From Pempheris klunzingeri (taxonomy: Eukaryota; Chordata; Actinopteri; Acropomatiformes; Pempheridae), in assembly GCF_042242105.1 (NCBI RefSeq), contig NC_092020.1, positions 15,902,788-15,966,787 on the forward strand: a stretch of DNA of 64,000 bases, given 5' to 3'. This document shows, piece after piece, positions 1-11,116 of the stretch. The translations under genes and the position numbers were made by a program. Position 1 is the first letter of the stretch, and every line of letters begins with the position of its first letter. A model generated the notes under the pieces. The model worked only from the letters and a program-made list of their open reading frames with translations, did not search any database and had not been told where the DNA came from.

Positions 1-99
1 CATAAAACAGCGTAGGGCATTGATTAGTATGTTTAAAGTAAGTAATTTGACAGAATCACTATTTCACTGATAGTTCTGAGGCATAGTGTGAACAGAGGA

Positions 100-162
100 C
101 TGAATTTGAACACTCAGCCTTCTGTTCTGGAGTCAGATGCGCTACCGTTGTGGCACAGGGCC
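100..162 (-). pseudogene. tRNA-Trp (CCA) pseudogene, copy 1 of the array
   Basis: Read on the minus strand, this stretch follows the vertebrate tRNA-Trp pattern: D arm, anticodon arm with loop CTCCAGA (anticodon CCA), and the TTCAAAT of the T loop. One anticodon-stem pair is mismatched and the 3' acceptor half is no longer recognisable, so it is judged a decayed copy. It is the first of several same-strand copies between here and about 1770. Confidence 0.6.
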
Positions 163-391
163 CGCCTCTGTTTGGTTGTTGTTTTTTCATTTTGTTTCCC
201 TCTTTTCCTCTTGCACACTAAAGGCAGATAAGAGTTGTGGTGGCCTTGCATGATATAAACTTCACAAGGTGCAGTCGCATGTATAAATGTTATCCTGCTG
301 CAGAGAAATTTGTACTGAGTGTCTACATGACAAGATCAGCAAATACTGTTTTTCTTTAACTTTCAAAGTTCTTGCTGTTAAACAGAATTTT

Positions 392-463
392 TGACCCTGA
401 AGTGATTTGAACCCACATCCTTCTGATTTGGAGTCAGACGTGCTACCATTGCACTACAGAGTC
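392..463 (-). pseudogene. tRNA-Trp (CCA)-like, near-complete copy 2
   Basis: This is a full 72-base cloverleaf on the minus strand. The acceptor ends GACTCTG and CAGGGTC pair over all seven positions with one G-T wobble. The D stem GTGC/GCAC pairs, and the anticodon stem TCTGA/TCAGA encloses loop CTCCAAA with anticodon CCA. The T stem GTGGG/CACTT has two mismatches, and no T-run terminator follows directly on the minus strand. It is most likely a pseudogene, but it keeps the best acceptor stem of the array. Confidence 0.65.
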
Positions 464-550
464 TGACAAAACAGCTGAATGGTCCAGTTATCACCTACAA
501 TTAGATTTAATTTGATTAACTAACACTAATATTCAGGTTGGACATCTCCT

Positions 551-584
551 GGATTGGATGTGCTACCGTTGCACCACAGAGTCT
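551..584 (-). pseudogene. tRNA-Trp 5'-half fragment
   Basis: Only the acceptor 5' strand and D arm remain, read on the minus strand as a close match to the other copies (ACTCTGTGGTGCAACGGTAG). The anticodon and T arms are missing. It is a broken member of the tRNA-Trp array. Confidence 0.45.
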
Positions 585-951
585 CATTCTACCTCTTGAC
601 TGGTCAAACAATCAGCTGACAAACCAAAACTAAAACGAGGAGGGATGAAACTGTTTTATAGTTGTCTCCTTTCCTTTTCAGAGGATCCACATAATGTAAA
701 TTTCATAAAGTTGTCCAAGAAAGTGGAAACAACTGAAACAAGTGAAATCAGCAGACAAACCAAAAATAGACTGTATTACCATCTGTTTGATTTTCTCATT
801 TACTTTCCTTAACTCCTCTCCATGTTTCGTTGCATGATGTAAATTTCATCATCTAACCAAGTCCACAAAAGGTACAGACCCGTGTACAAACGTTCTTGTG
901 CTGCCCAGAACTTTTGACTGAGAAGCTCACCAACTTTCAAATTTCTTGTTT

Positions 952-995
952 TGACCCTGACATGATTTGAACATGCAACCATCTGATCTTTTGGA
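952..995 (-). pseudogene. tRNA-Trp 3'-half fragment
   Basis: The T arm and 3' acceptor strand are recognisable on the minus strand (TTCAAATCATGTCAGGGTCA). The match is lost at the anticodon loop, so only the 3' half remains. Confidence 0.45.
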
Positions 996-1277
996 CCTTT
1001 TCTCCTTGGCAAGTCCAAGTTTTATAATCTAGTCCACAAGGGTCATCAATTTCGTATGCGTTACAAGTAACAAAGGATTGTTACATGTACCATATTGGGG
1101 TACTGTTGACTTACAGAGCGTGTTTTATGCAGCGGACATGTTCATTCCAACAGGATTCATGCACAACTTAGGAAGTGCCGGGAGAGTAAGGGGTGTTATT
1201 TTTGTGTGCTGTATTCACCATTCCTTCTGGCAAGTCACAGCTTCATATCTACTACATTTATAAACAACCATAAAACA

Positions 1278-1349
1278 TGACCCTGACGTGATTTGAACAC
1301 CCAACCTTCTGATCTGGAGTCAGATGCACTACCGTTGTGCCACAGTGTT
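1278..1349 (-). pseudogene. tRNA-Trp (CCA)-like, copy closest to consensus
   Basis: On the minus strand this has D stem GCAC/GTGC, anticodon stem TCTGA/TCAGA around CTCCAGA (anticodon CCA), T loop TTCAAAT, and a short TTTT run just after the 3' end that could terminate RNA polymerase III. The acceptor stem has two mismatches (5' AACACTG against CAGGGTC) and the T stem has one. It may be a recently dead gene or a weak live one; covariance-model scoring would decide. Confidence 0.6.
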
Positions 1350-1705
1350 TGGCAACATGCTGAGAGCTGTGACAGATAAAACATTTTCTTGTTGTCTCCA
1401 TTTTTTGTTTCCTTGTTTTTTCTTCTTACTTTGTTTTCTTTCCCTTCCTTCTTTTCTGCTTACACACTAAAGGTCAATAATGATTTCCATGGCCTCGATG
1501 ACCAGTGTGATGTAAATTTCAAAATCTAGTCCACGAGGGTCCATGTGCAGCCCAGATTTTGTGACAGATCTTACTGTAAGCTCTAGAAGTAGCTAACGAT
1601 GTACCAGGAAAACTAATTTTGAAAGTGTTCTCCATCCTTGGTCCTCTTCTCATTTCACAGTTGTCCAGAGCGCTTTGTGTTTTTTTGATAATTTTCATGC
1701 AGAAA

Positions 1706-1768
1706 CACCCTGACACTATTTGAACACACAACCTTCTGATATGAAGTCAGACATGCTACCACAGAGTC
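1706..1768 (-). pseudogene. tRNA-Trp pseudogene with internal deletion
   Basis: The minus strand shows the acceptor 5' strand (GACTCTG), the anticodon region with an altered loop, and the T arm (TTCAAATAGTGTCAGGGTG). About eight bases of the D loop are missing. It is a decayed copy of the same tRNA-Trp unit. Confidence 0.5.
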
Positions 1769-2154
1769 TGAATTAAATAGCACAAAGGGTTACATTGGGA
1801 ACATTGACCTTGAGTGGATATGAATATGCAGAAATCAAAGCCAGAAACAGAGACACAACCATTAGGCCACAGCATCTGACAGCTGCTGTACTGACTTTTG
1901 AAAAAGTGAAGTCAGAATTGAAAAATGTGCTGATGAGCTGTGAAAAACTGAAAAGCAGCTCCTAACTGAGAGGGTTGGAGTTGATATTACTACCACTGCC
2001 CTGTAATTGGATTATGATTGGAGCTGTTCGGGTTTCAGGTTTTATGAAATGCACTGTAAGTATTTCATTTCAGCTCTAGTGAGCACACTCAGGAAAAACA
2101 GCTTTTCCATTTTTTTCCTTTTTCATTGCCTGTCCCACTCTCCCTTCCTCAAAT

Positions 2155-2202
2155 TCAAGTTCAAGTTCAAATCCACTTTAAACTTGAACTACTTGAATTG
2201 GT
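2155..2202. repeat. Imperfect inverted repeat before a kindlin exon
   Basis: AATTCAAGTTCAAGTTCAA and the downstream TTGAACTACTTGAATT can pair as the arms of a hairpin. It lies about 65 bases before the acceptor of the first kindlin exon in the window. No function is assigned. Confidence 0.35.
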
Positions 2203-2267
2203 AGCCAGTCCCCCTACACACATGTATGTCACATGCAAATTCATAAACTGTTCTCTTTCCCTCTCAG

Positions 2268-5200
2268 GTGGTTGGACTCATCCCGTTGTCTTATGCAGCA
2301 GGGCATCCAAGAAAATGACAGAATCTGGCTTCGCTTCAAATACTTTGCCTTCTATGATATAGAACCCAAGGTGTGTGTACATGTTGTTTTATAGATAAAG
2401 TGCCTGTATCTGGCATTGCATTCCTCTGTTGATTCCACTCTCTCTTTGGCCTACAGTACGATGTTGTCCGTCTGACCCAGCTTTACGAGCAGGCGCGCTG
2501 GGCCATCCTGCTGGAGGACATCGACTGCACTGAGGAGGAGATGATGCTGTTTGGAGCCCTACAGGTACAAAATATTTGGAAATGTTGGAAAATTAATGTT
2601 GAACTGGACACTACCCTCATGAAACAAACAAATGTCACATATTACAGGAATTTTAACGTTCCCATCTGCATCCTGTCCACATCATATGCAGAAATTTGAT
2701 GATTATTAACAATTCTAAGGGTAATTTAAGAGGTTAGATATAATAAATCTATGCTTTAACACAGTTTTGAACTCTATGTGAATAAAAAAAAAAAATATGA
2801 GAAAATAATATTGAACATACGCCAAAAAAAATGGCAAGAAACTCTGCACAAAAAGTTAAAAATCACTCAAAGTCTTTAAATGTTTAAAAATGCCACTTAA
2901 TCTAAACTGCATTATTTGATAAATAACTTCAGGAACACTTCTGAATCTGAACCACAATATTGTGCTTGACTGTAAAGCCATGACAACAGGATCAAAAGAC
3001 TTAATATCATAAAAGTAAAAGTTATAACATGGTTTCTGTAGGTGAACCTGCTGAAGGATCATTACCAGTAAAACACTCTTGGGTTTAAATTTAGACACCA
3101 CATAAAATGAGTCTCCCATTCAGTGGCTTTGGAAATGCGCTTGAATCTGGTTCTAATTTGGTTTGTATTTAATCACAAAGAACTGTCCCTGTTCCGAGCA
3201 AAGATCAGAGCAATAGCACACAGTGTTAGCTGTTAGCTTTTCATTCTCCTGTCTTCCACTCCTGCAGTACCACATCAGTAAGGTGTCTCAGTCAGAGCCC
3301 CAAATGCTGAGCTCCAGTGCAGCCATGGACGACCTGGAGTCTGCCCTGCAGTCCCTGGAGGTCAAGATGGAGGGAGAGAGCAGCTCCGCATCCGAGATGC
3401 TGGTCAGACATATTGGATGTAGTCGTCTGTACATCTGTACATGCAATGATTCTGATTAAAGTTAACCATTTTAGGACTGTAACTCATTTTACAGTTTATT
3501 TGAAACATAATGTCAAAAAATAAACAAGTAGGGGTATCATACAGAAATAACCAAAGACAATCCAAACAGTACATTTAATAAGGAGATAGATTTGGGTGTT
3601 CTTTTATCCAATGACAAAGAGCATCTTTGTCTTTCATCCAGGAATACATGACTGCACCAGAGCTCAACGACTATCTTAAGATATTCAGGTGAGATTAATT
3701 TTCCAACCACCCATCAACACACGTACACACGTATGTGTATATTTATATTCATAATATTTCCATTTTCTAACTGATGTGAGCAGGTAATATCGTAGAAAAT
3801 GAACAGTGTTGTTGTGATGATGTATGTTTCAGACCAAAGAGGCTGACTCTGAAGGGATATAAACAGTACTGGTTCAAGTTCCAGGATACCTCCATCTCTT
3901 ATTTCAAGAGCAAAGAGGAGAGCATCGGAGAGCCCATTCAGCAGATTAACCTCAAAGGTGCTGAATATGTTATTGTTGTTTTGTTTCTTTTAGTTATTAT
4001 TATTATTATTATTATGTTTCCCTGCTGTGCATCAATAATTTGTTCAGCTATCAAATGAACGTTAAGTACGTACACATTAGTACCAGGTGAAGTTGCAGCC
4101 CACCTCTTTATTCACATCACTGCTTTGAAATGACCACATACTGCAATATAATGTAATGCCAACATGGAAACATGGTACACACAAACACAGAGCTTTCTAC
4201 ATATGGTAGAAAGTGAGAATGCTGCTCTCTTCTCAGTCTGTAAAAAGTTAATAAGGTCACAAGTAATCCTGGATCAATACTATGAACCACTTAAGGGTCC
4301 TTTTTTTAAGAGTAAGATTCTGGGCTCAAAGAAGACATGAAGCATGAATAAAAAAGGAATATAACACTGATGTGGATGACAAGATAAATACAGAGGAGCT
4401 GTGCTGTGACCATGATTTAGCAGACTCAGGCGTGGACTGTGTACTCAAAATGTCATAGACGTCTGTCCCAGTTCATCTTGTCGCTCCTCTTTCTCTTCCC
4501 ACCATGCTTCATTTCTGCCTATAAATGTCCAATTTTAGCACTGGGTGTTGTTTTAAAATTCATCCTGCACACAGGATGTGAGGTGGCTCCAGACGTTAAT
4601 GTGGCAGCGCAGAAGTTCCTTATCAGACTCCTGATACCAGCGCCCGAGGGCATGAATGAGGTCTACCTGCGGTGTGAGAACGTGAGGCCACACACACACA
4701 CACGCGCGCACGCACGTCTGTCCTCATCTCAGTATGACATCTTGGCATTTCCATCACCTCTCTTTCAACACATCTATCTTTATCTCATTATCCCACCTCA
4801 CTGACCACAACCTCTTTCTGTCTCTCTCTTTCTGTCTCTCTCTCTCTTTCTGTCTCTCTCTCTCTCTCTCTCTCTCCATCTTGGTCTCTCGCCCTCCAGG
4901 AGCAGCAGTATGCTCAGTGGATGGCTGCATGTCGACTGGGCTCCAAAGGAAAGACTCTTGCCGACAGCAGTTTCCAGAGTGAGATCCAGAGCATTCGCTC
5001 CTTCCTGGCTATGCAAAAGACCAGCTCCGGTTCCCATAGCAACACACCTGCCAATGAAGAAACCATCAATACTCATAGTCTGGTGTCACCACGCTACCAC
5101 AAGAAGTACAAAACCAAACAGGTACAGGAGAGGTGGGAATGTGTACACAGACACAAGGAAGAGCAAATATAGTAGACGTGATGTGTCACATTTTCGAGAG

Positions 5201-6518
5201 GCAGCTCTAGCAGAGTACGGGACGATTGGATCACACAAACCTCTCTCTGATCCTATATACTGAGTGTGACAATTAGCAATGGGCCAAACTACAAGCTGAA
5301 ATAAAATGAATAATTTTCCTGGGGGCAGAACAGACTTTGCACAACCGATCTACCCGAGCAGTACTGCATCTGAACCCCCTGCTCAGTTTGTGCTCAAGGC
5401 AGCAGAATTATAATTACATTTGACTTTTTACTCTGTGCCTGCTCCTCCAGCTGACCCCTCGCATCCTGGACGCATACCAGAACGTGGCTCAGCTCTCACT
5501 GACAGATGCAGTGATGCGCTTCCTACAGATCTGGCAGGCCCTGCCCGACTTTGGCCTGTCATACTTCGTTGTCAGGTTGAGTGCAAAAGTTCAAATTAAA
5601 GCTTTTCAGAATAAACTGAATGCCAGTTAGCATCGACTTAAGACCATTTTGTGGAGTCAAAGTTACATCAAAAGTTACATTTTAGTGTAACTGGTTTAAT
5701 GTATACAGTAATATGAAATAACACTGTACTACTGAGATTACCATTAAGGTTAACTGTCTTTTGAGAACAGAATAGCACCCACTAGAGGTGATACATAAAG
5801 AAAATAGAATGATTTTTGAAAGAAAAAAAGCTGAAGATGTTTTTACCCAACAGGTTTAAGGGCAGCCGGAAAGATGAGGTACTGGGCATTGCCCCCAACC
5901 GGCTGATCCGTATCGACCTGGGCGTGGGGGATGTGGTGAAGACCTGGCGCTACAACAACATGAAGCAGTGGAATGTCAACTGGGACATACGACAGGTGAC
6001 ACTCACACTTCCATCCACCTTCTGAGCAGTCTGCAAGATCTCAAATTATTATTTCCAGGAATATGTGGCACTGAATTAGTTAAAGAGACCATACTTCTAA
6101 GATTTCTACTGCTAATAGGATATATTATCAAATCATACCTTACATATATGTGTGATAACTTTATGACTTTAGAAATCCAAAAACATCAAGCATTATTTCC
6201 TGAAATGAATGTATGAATGTGACCTCATTAACACCAACATAAAATGAAGACATTTAAAGTCCTAACAGTGCAGAGATTAACTTTTAGAGGAACCCCTCAT
6301 ATAATATCAACATTGTATCATGTTTCTGACTCCTGCAGGTGGCCATAGAGTTTGAGGGCAACGTCAACATCGCTTTTAGCTGCGTGACTGCTGACTGCAA
6401 AATTGTTCATGAGTTTATTGGAGGCTACATCTTCATGTCGACGCGCAGTCGCGAGAAGAGCGACACACTCAATGAGGAACTTTTCCACAAGCTGACGGGT
6501 GGCCACGAAGCCCTCTAA
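2268..6518 (+). CDS. fermt3: Kindlin-3 (fermitin family homolog 3), 3' part
   Basis: Kindlins bind the cytoplasmic tail of beta integrins and, with talin, switch integrins on; kindlin-3 is the blood-cell form. Ten coding exons are visible: 2268-2370, 2457-2564, 3268-3402, 3642-3688, 3833-3957, 4575-4681, 4900-5121, 5451-5575, 5854-5995 and 6339-6518 (stop TAA). All have AG/GT borders and matching phases. The first encodes a piece beginning WLDSSR in the F2 region, so the F0 and F1 exons lie upstream of the window. The PH domain inserted in F2 spans the fourth to seventh exons ([19 protein letters not shown]). F3 carries the integrin-contact QW pair in [10 protein letters not shown]. The C-terminus [10 protein letters not shown] resembles mammalian kindlin-3 (TGGHEAF) rather than kindlin-1 or -2, which is the reason for the paralogue call. 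Fish may have two fermt3 copies, and which one this is cannot be told. Confidence 0.93.
4811..4877 (+). repeat. (TCTC)n pyrimidine microsatellite
   Basis: A long CT-rich simple repeat lies in the kindlin intron, 23 bases before an acceptor. It probably serves as, or extends, the polypyrimidine tract. A (TTA)n run is at 3994-4014 in the previous intron. Confidence 0.85.
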
Positions 6519-7758
6519 GACTAAAACACACAAATCCCTCACAGCCCACATCAGACCTCCTGTGTGTCTCAACAGTGGAGGACCACATGGAATAGGATTA
6601 TTTGTTCGATTCAGGCAACCACAAAAACACCAGAACAATACGACAATGGTCATAATATGATATTCTGTCCAAGTTTTTATATAGTCTTTGTTCCACACAC
6701 ACACAAACACCACTATCATAAACTACATGAGTGGACTTAACATGTTCAAACAGTTCAAGAGTCCTGTGGCGCTCGTGCTGACTTCCCCTTTAGTCAGGAT
6801 GGACTTCTGTAGGGCCAAACTGCCAGACATCTGGTCCAGGATCAGCGGGCTTGACGATCAGACATGGAAATGTTAAATCAACAGCTGAACAGTAACTTTT
6901 CTTTTTTGTGTCACAGTTTCCACTCTTCCTGCCGCTCTTTGTCCAGAACTGCAATTTTTAGACTTTAGTTTGAGGCGCCACATTATCGCGGCCAAGAATC
7001 AGCAACAAGTAGAAAAATACAAGCCAATGTGAAATGTTTTCCCTAATAAACATATGAATAAACAAACATTTATTAAAATAAATACAACAATTCACTTTTC
7101 ATTCTGTGTTGTTAGCACTCCTTATGGTTGAGACATATGGTGATAATTTCTGTTGTTTTTTTACACAGGAAGCTTCAAGCCATTTATCTCCCCTCACATG
7201 CTGCGTGTGTGGGCGAGTGTGTGTCCATATCTTACAAGAAACTGTTAAAGCAGTCCGTTAACTAAAACCACAATTTCTGCATCCTCTGGCTTCCCATAGT
7301 TAGTCACGTGACTAACCACTAAACAATATGTCTTCAAATGGTCTTCCATGTAAAGGCCTGCCAGGTTGTTCTCAGCGGTCAGTGTGTTTGTTTGTAACCA
7401 GGATTTTATGTTTTACAACTGCTCACTGAACTTATCTTGTGTGTCAATACACAAAATCTGTATATTCATCAATAAAAAGTGACACTTTCTAGGTTGTGGA
7501 ATTGTCATATATAAATAATGTTATCTTCCCTGAAGTCATCCTGAACCTTTCAAAAATGAAAAGTTTACCAATGAAGTCAAATTTAGGCTGATTTCTGAAT
7601 ATATTTTCATATTGCTGACCAAAATCACCTCACCAGGATTCTCCTGCCAAATGACAAGTGTTACCAAGGGAACTAGGATAAGCTTCAACCAACCATGGGA
7701 TGTTAGCACAGTCAGGTGAGTTCCGCTTTGACCAATAACAGAACAATAACCTCTGTTG
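6519..7758 (+). other. fermt3 3' UTR and intergenic gap to trpt1
   Basis: No further coding exon is seen here. The stretch reads as the fermt3 3' UTR, with AATAAA at 7471-7476 as the likely last poly(A) signal and an earlier one near 7045. About 280 bases then separate it from the trpt1 stop codon on the other strand. I found no clear minus-strand poly(A) signal for trpt1 in 7500-7758. Confidence 0.6.
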
Positions 7759-9913
7759 CTACTGCAGTGGCAGGATGCTCCCTGAAACACAGAACAAAAG
7801 TGACTTTTGTGAACAAGTAAATGTTGGGCCTCAATCCAAGTTTTAAAGAAAAAGAATGAATCCATTTGGTAGTTTTTCTTACTTGTAGGTCTCAATCTTA
7901 AAGCTCGGCTGAAGTATTTGGGGAGAAGTTTTCCTTCTGCGTTGCCAGCTGTCAGCAACACACGGTTTTCTGACCAAAAGAACTCAATACCATCTATACA
8001 GTCAGACACACACATAAAACGCATGTAAGAGGGGTTGTTGCCTCAACATGTAGACTGAATAGAGTGTATTGGGTAGGAGTCAGTGGATAAGCTTACCAGC
8101 AAGAGCTTTGGGGACGTCAATGAACACAGCTAGATCGCAGTCTTTCCTCATGCCTGGTGGGAAAATGAATGACTCTGTAGAGCCTGTGTGTCTAAATGCT
8201 CTTTTCTCTGTCTCTCTCTCACAAATACAAACACACACACACACACACACATAGCTTACCGCTAATAACACCATCCTCCCCTGGCAGGCCTGGAGCCAGA
8301 TGGATGTGTGTCCTCTTCATGCGGCTCAGGCCCTGCTGCTGGATAGAGTTCCAATTGCGGAGGTAGGAGCCATGCACGGCCTCAGCAGGGCAGTCTGGAG
8401 AACCAGCCAGGACCGGTTTCAGCTCCAGATCCATTACCTGAACACAGACATGCAACCAGTATTACCACAGAATTTAAGATTAAGGTACAGAGGAGTTTTT
8501 TTGACCATTTAAGTTATAATACACAGAGACTAACTAACCTGCTAGTACTATCAGGGGTTAATTTTCAATCAGAGCAAAGTAAATACTCATATATTTATGG
8601 AAAACTCTTTCATTCACTTACACCCCAACATACATAAATAAATATGTTTATAGAGTAAATGCAGCATCTACCCAGGGGAATAATACATCCTGGCATGGTG
8701 GTTTATCATTCAAAGATTTCCGCCTGTCTCTTTTCATGAATAGAGGCACCTCCTCTGAGAGTTACCTGGATTGAATGACCCTGACTGGCTCGGATCTGCA
8801 GGCGGCTGTCCTCCGGGTGGGGGCGGAGCTTAAATCGCTGCTTGTCATTTGTGGCCACGACTCTTTCTACATCTTCCAGTGAGTATGAGCTGAACTGCGG
8901 GTGAGCCAGGAGGTCGTCCACAAACAGGAAGCCATCTGTGAGGATAAGAGCCGTTATGGCTATGGTCAACACTACATACGGATGTTGGTGTTATGAATGA
9001 TGCTGCAAGAAAGCCCATGATATTTCTAGACCTCAATCTAACAGAAAAAATACTAACTTACAGCAAAATCATATCACATAGTCAATGTAAGTTTTGTTGG
9101 ACCACTAAAAGGTAGCCCTACACCACATTATTACCTTGGCTGTATTAGGTATTGCGGTTAATTAACAGCAAATATTTCAATATGAGTGTGTGCAGACCCC
9201 GCAAATCCTTAAATATTGTCAATACTGCTGATAAAACAATAAGATTTCTTTGCATGGAAAGTTTTTGTGTAACACCTGAGTGAGCAAAGTTATAAAAATG
9301 AAACAGACAAATATCTAACTTTATTATAGTTGAATAACCTAAGTGTTTTAATGAAGCCTTTGTAAAATATTTCCTTTGCTATGTCTGTTTGAACCAGATG
9401 AGAGCGAAAAATAGCACAAAAACAATGATCATAGGAAAGCACCTGTTGAAATGCTTTAAATCAGAATAGAAAATTAAAACTAAGTCCATACTTGTTATCA
9501 GAAGGGAGACTTGTGTTATCTGAAACTGATCATAAGCAGCTCACCTGTACCCATTTGAAGACCCATTTTATTGGCTCCATGGCGAAGAGCATAAGACATA
9601 GATTTAGACAGGTGGACATCTCTGTCCTGGTAAGGGAGAAGGCATCGTTCATAACAGACAGACAGACAGACAGACAGACACACTCAAATTCAGCTCTAAT
9701 TATAGCTCTGGTTGAAGTGTAAGATTACCATTGCAGAAAATTCTTACTGCTTGCCTTGATAGTCTCTACAGGGGTAACATGAGTCAGTAAACAGTCTGTG
9801 AACTGTTAAAGCGACGGGACAATATCCAAATTTATGGGGCGACAATCTCTCACCTCTCCACCACGATTTCCTCTCCTTCCTCTCCCTCCACTTCTTCCTC
9901 TCTCACTTTCCAT
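7759..9913 (-). CDS. trpt1: tRNA 2'-phosphotransferase 1 (Tpt1/KptA family)
   Basis: This enzyme removes the 2'-phosphate left at a tRNA splice junction, transferring it to NAD+. Seven minus-strand exons assemble in phase: 9854-9913, 9545-9626, 8766-8935, 8260-8437, 8097-8153, 7883-7993 and 7759-7781, giving 226 residues, close to the animal family length. The start is the only ATG in the first exon and opens a short Arg/Gly-rich leader (MESERGRSGGRGRRGNRGGE). Family signatures follow in order: DRDVHLSKSMSYALRHG with the active-site Arg-His, RLQIRASQGHS, the HGSYLRNW segment, RTHIHLAPGLPG, DLAVFIDVPKALADG and GKLLPKYFSRALRLRP. The last exon adds only seven residues before TAG. The 5' end faces zbtb3 head to head. 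A (CA)n run lies directly after the exon 4 donor in transcript sense. Confidence 0.93.
8229..8251. repeat. (CA)n microsatellite beside a trpt1 donor
   Basis: This simple repeat reads as (GT)n in the trpt1 transcript and starts within about ten bases of the donor of exon 4 (donor at 8254-8259). Confidence 0.9.
9651..9681. repeat. (ACAG)n tetranucleotide microsatellite
   Basis: Seven or so repeats of ACAG in the first intron of trpt1, on the plus strand. Confidence 0.9.
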
Positions 9914-10174
9914 TCAAATGCAATTAAGTCATTCAGATCATGATGTAGAGCTGTTGAATGTAATATTGTAAACTGTACTGATCTTAATTCACCGGGACTT
10001 TGCGTAAGATCACACTTGTGGTCACCCAACAGCTGTCAACAAACGTGCAGGTTCCCACTTCCTGTGTGCTGTCGTTGTCCGCGTGTAGGTGGCACTGTTG
10101 CGGTGCCCTGACACCACAGAGGAAAAGCTGCATTTCATCCTGGAAAGAAAACACAACTCAGACAGCAGCTGCAG
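9914..10174. promoter_or_regulatory. Head-to-head promoter region of trpt1 and zbtb3, with zbtb3 5' UTR exon
   Basis: trpt1 starts translation at 9913 on the minus strand. A non-coding exon ending at 10174 (donor GCAG|GTAAGA) starts the plus-strand zbtb3 transcript. The exact transcription starts are not visible, but both must lie within this short interval, which suggests a bidirectional promoter. No TATA box is obvious. Confidence 0.5.
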
Positions 10175-11116
10175 GTAAGAAAATATTCTTCACATCCACG
10201 ATAAATGTGAGGAATTTCCTCGCTGCATTGCTGCTGGGTATTTCACAGTAGCGCAAAACTCATGCTGATATATCCAAACAAAAAATACCGCGGTTGCTGG
10301 AGCTTCCGGTGCAGGAATTTTACACACAGAGGCTGAGCTAACTTGGCTAGCTAACGTTAGCATAGCTGGAGATGCTGCTGCTCGTTTTCCGCCTGTTCTC
10401 GCTGGAAAACCTCGACTCTTATATATTACATGTCACGCTGTTTGCCGTGTTTCTCTCTGACCTGTGTGGTCCAAGCTGTCTTCTTTTTGTGCAGTATTTA
10501 CTACAGACTGAGACTTAGCTCCCAGACAAGCTGCCAGGGGACTGAAGCAGTCGGGCAGGTCACCATGGAAACTGAATGTTAGCTACGTTAACGGATGGCA
10601 GCAGTCTGAAGACTCTGAAATGTCAATAAAGGGTTTATAAAGAGAGACAGAGGCCACACTGTCTGTGAGTGAACTGCTTTTTGATTTAATAAATGTTCAG
10701 TTTATAACTTTTAGGTGTTACATGTTTATGTTCTACCTTTAAGACGTAACTGTTCCCCTAACTAACCTAGCAAAGCATTAGCATTAACCTCGAAAGGCAT
10801 TGTGAGATAAGATTATAATGATTTAGCTAAAAGGCTGGTTCCCACTAACAGAAAATGTTAACACTTTTACCACTTCATCCAGTGGTTGATTCACGGGGTG
10901 CGGCGTAGGAAACATGGTGCCCCCATGTTCATAAAACTGCCCTCTGGGATTACCCTTTTGTAGATAAAGCATGATAAGATGTTTACTAGGTTGGCCCTAG
11001 AAGAAAATGTGATTAGCATAATCCACATACTCTCATTATCTTAATTTCAGTGACAGCAGCATTGTATCTTTATGTCTCTGCTTTCTCTCAGGTTTATCTT
11101 CTATGTCCCTCAGGTG
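10175..11116 (+). other. zbtb3 first intron
   Basis: This is intron sequence with no coding exon seen. It ends in two nearby acceptors, AG at 11090-11091 and at 11112-11113, both before the start codon; either gives the same protein. Confidence 0.55.

Larger units (their letters stand above)
163..1705. repeat. Tandem repeat units linking the tRNA-Trp copies
   Basis: Sequence between the tRNA-like copies is itself related. A pyrimidine-rich stretch, then CACTAAAGG, then GATGTAAATTTCA with a nearby AGTCCAC, recurs between copies (about 225-270, 690-710, 835-860, 1470-1545). The units look like locally duplicated blocks of roughly 300-450 bases that have diverged strongly. No exon is seen in 1-2267. 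If the kindlin 5' exons lie upstream of the window, this array sits antisense inside a kindlin intron. Confidence 0.5.

Noticed and set aside
1078-1263. 61-codon plus-strand frame in the tRNA-Trp array
   Set aside because: No homology recognised and no splice partner; chance open frame between tRNA relics.
163-1705. CRISPR-like spaced repeats
   Set aside because: The recurring units are tRNA-Trp copies with long, diverged spacers in an animal genome, not short direct repeats with unique spacers.
4798-5076. Minus-strand frame with Arg-Glu repeats
   Set aside because: It is a translation of the CT microsatellite and the antisense of a kindlin exon.
6318-6719. 133-codon minus-strand frame
   Set aside because: It is antisense to the last kindlin exon and its 3' UTR, with no recognisable protein family.
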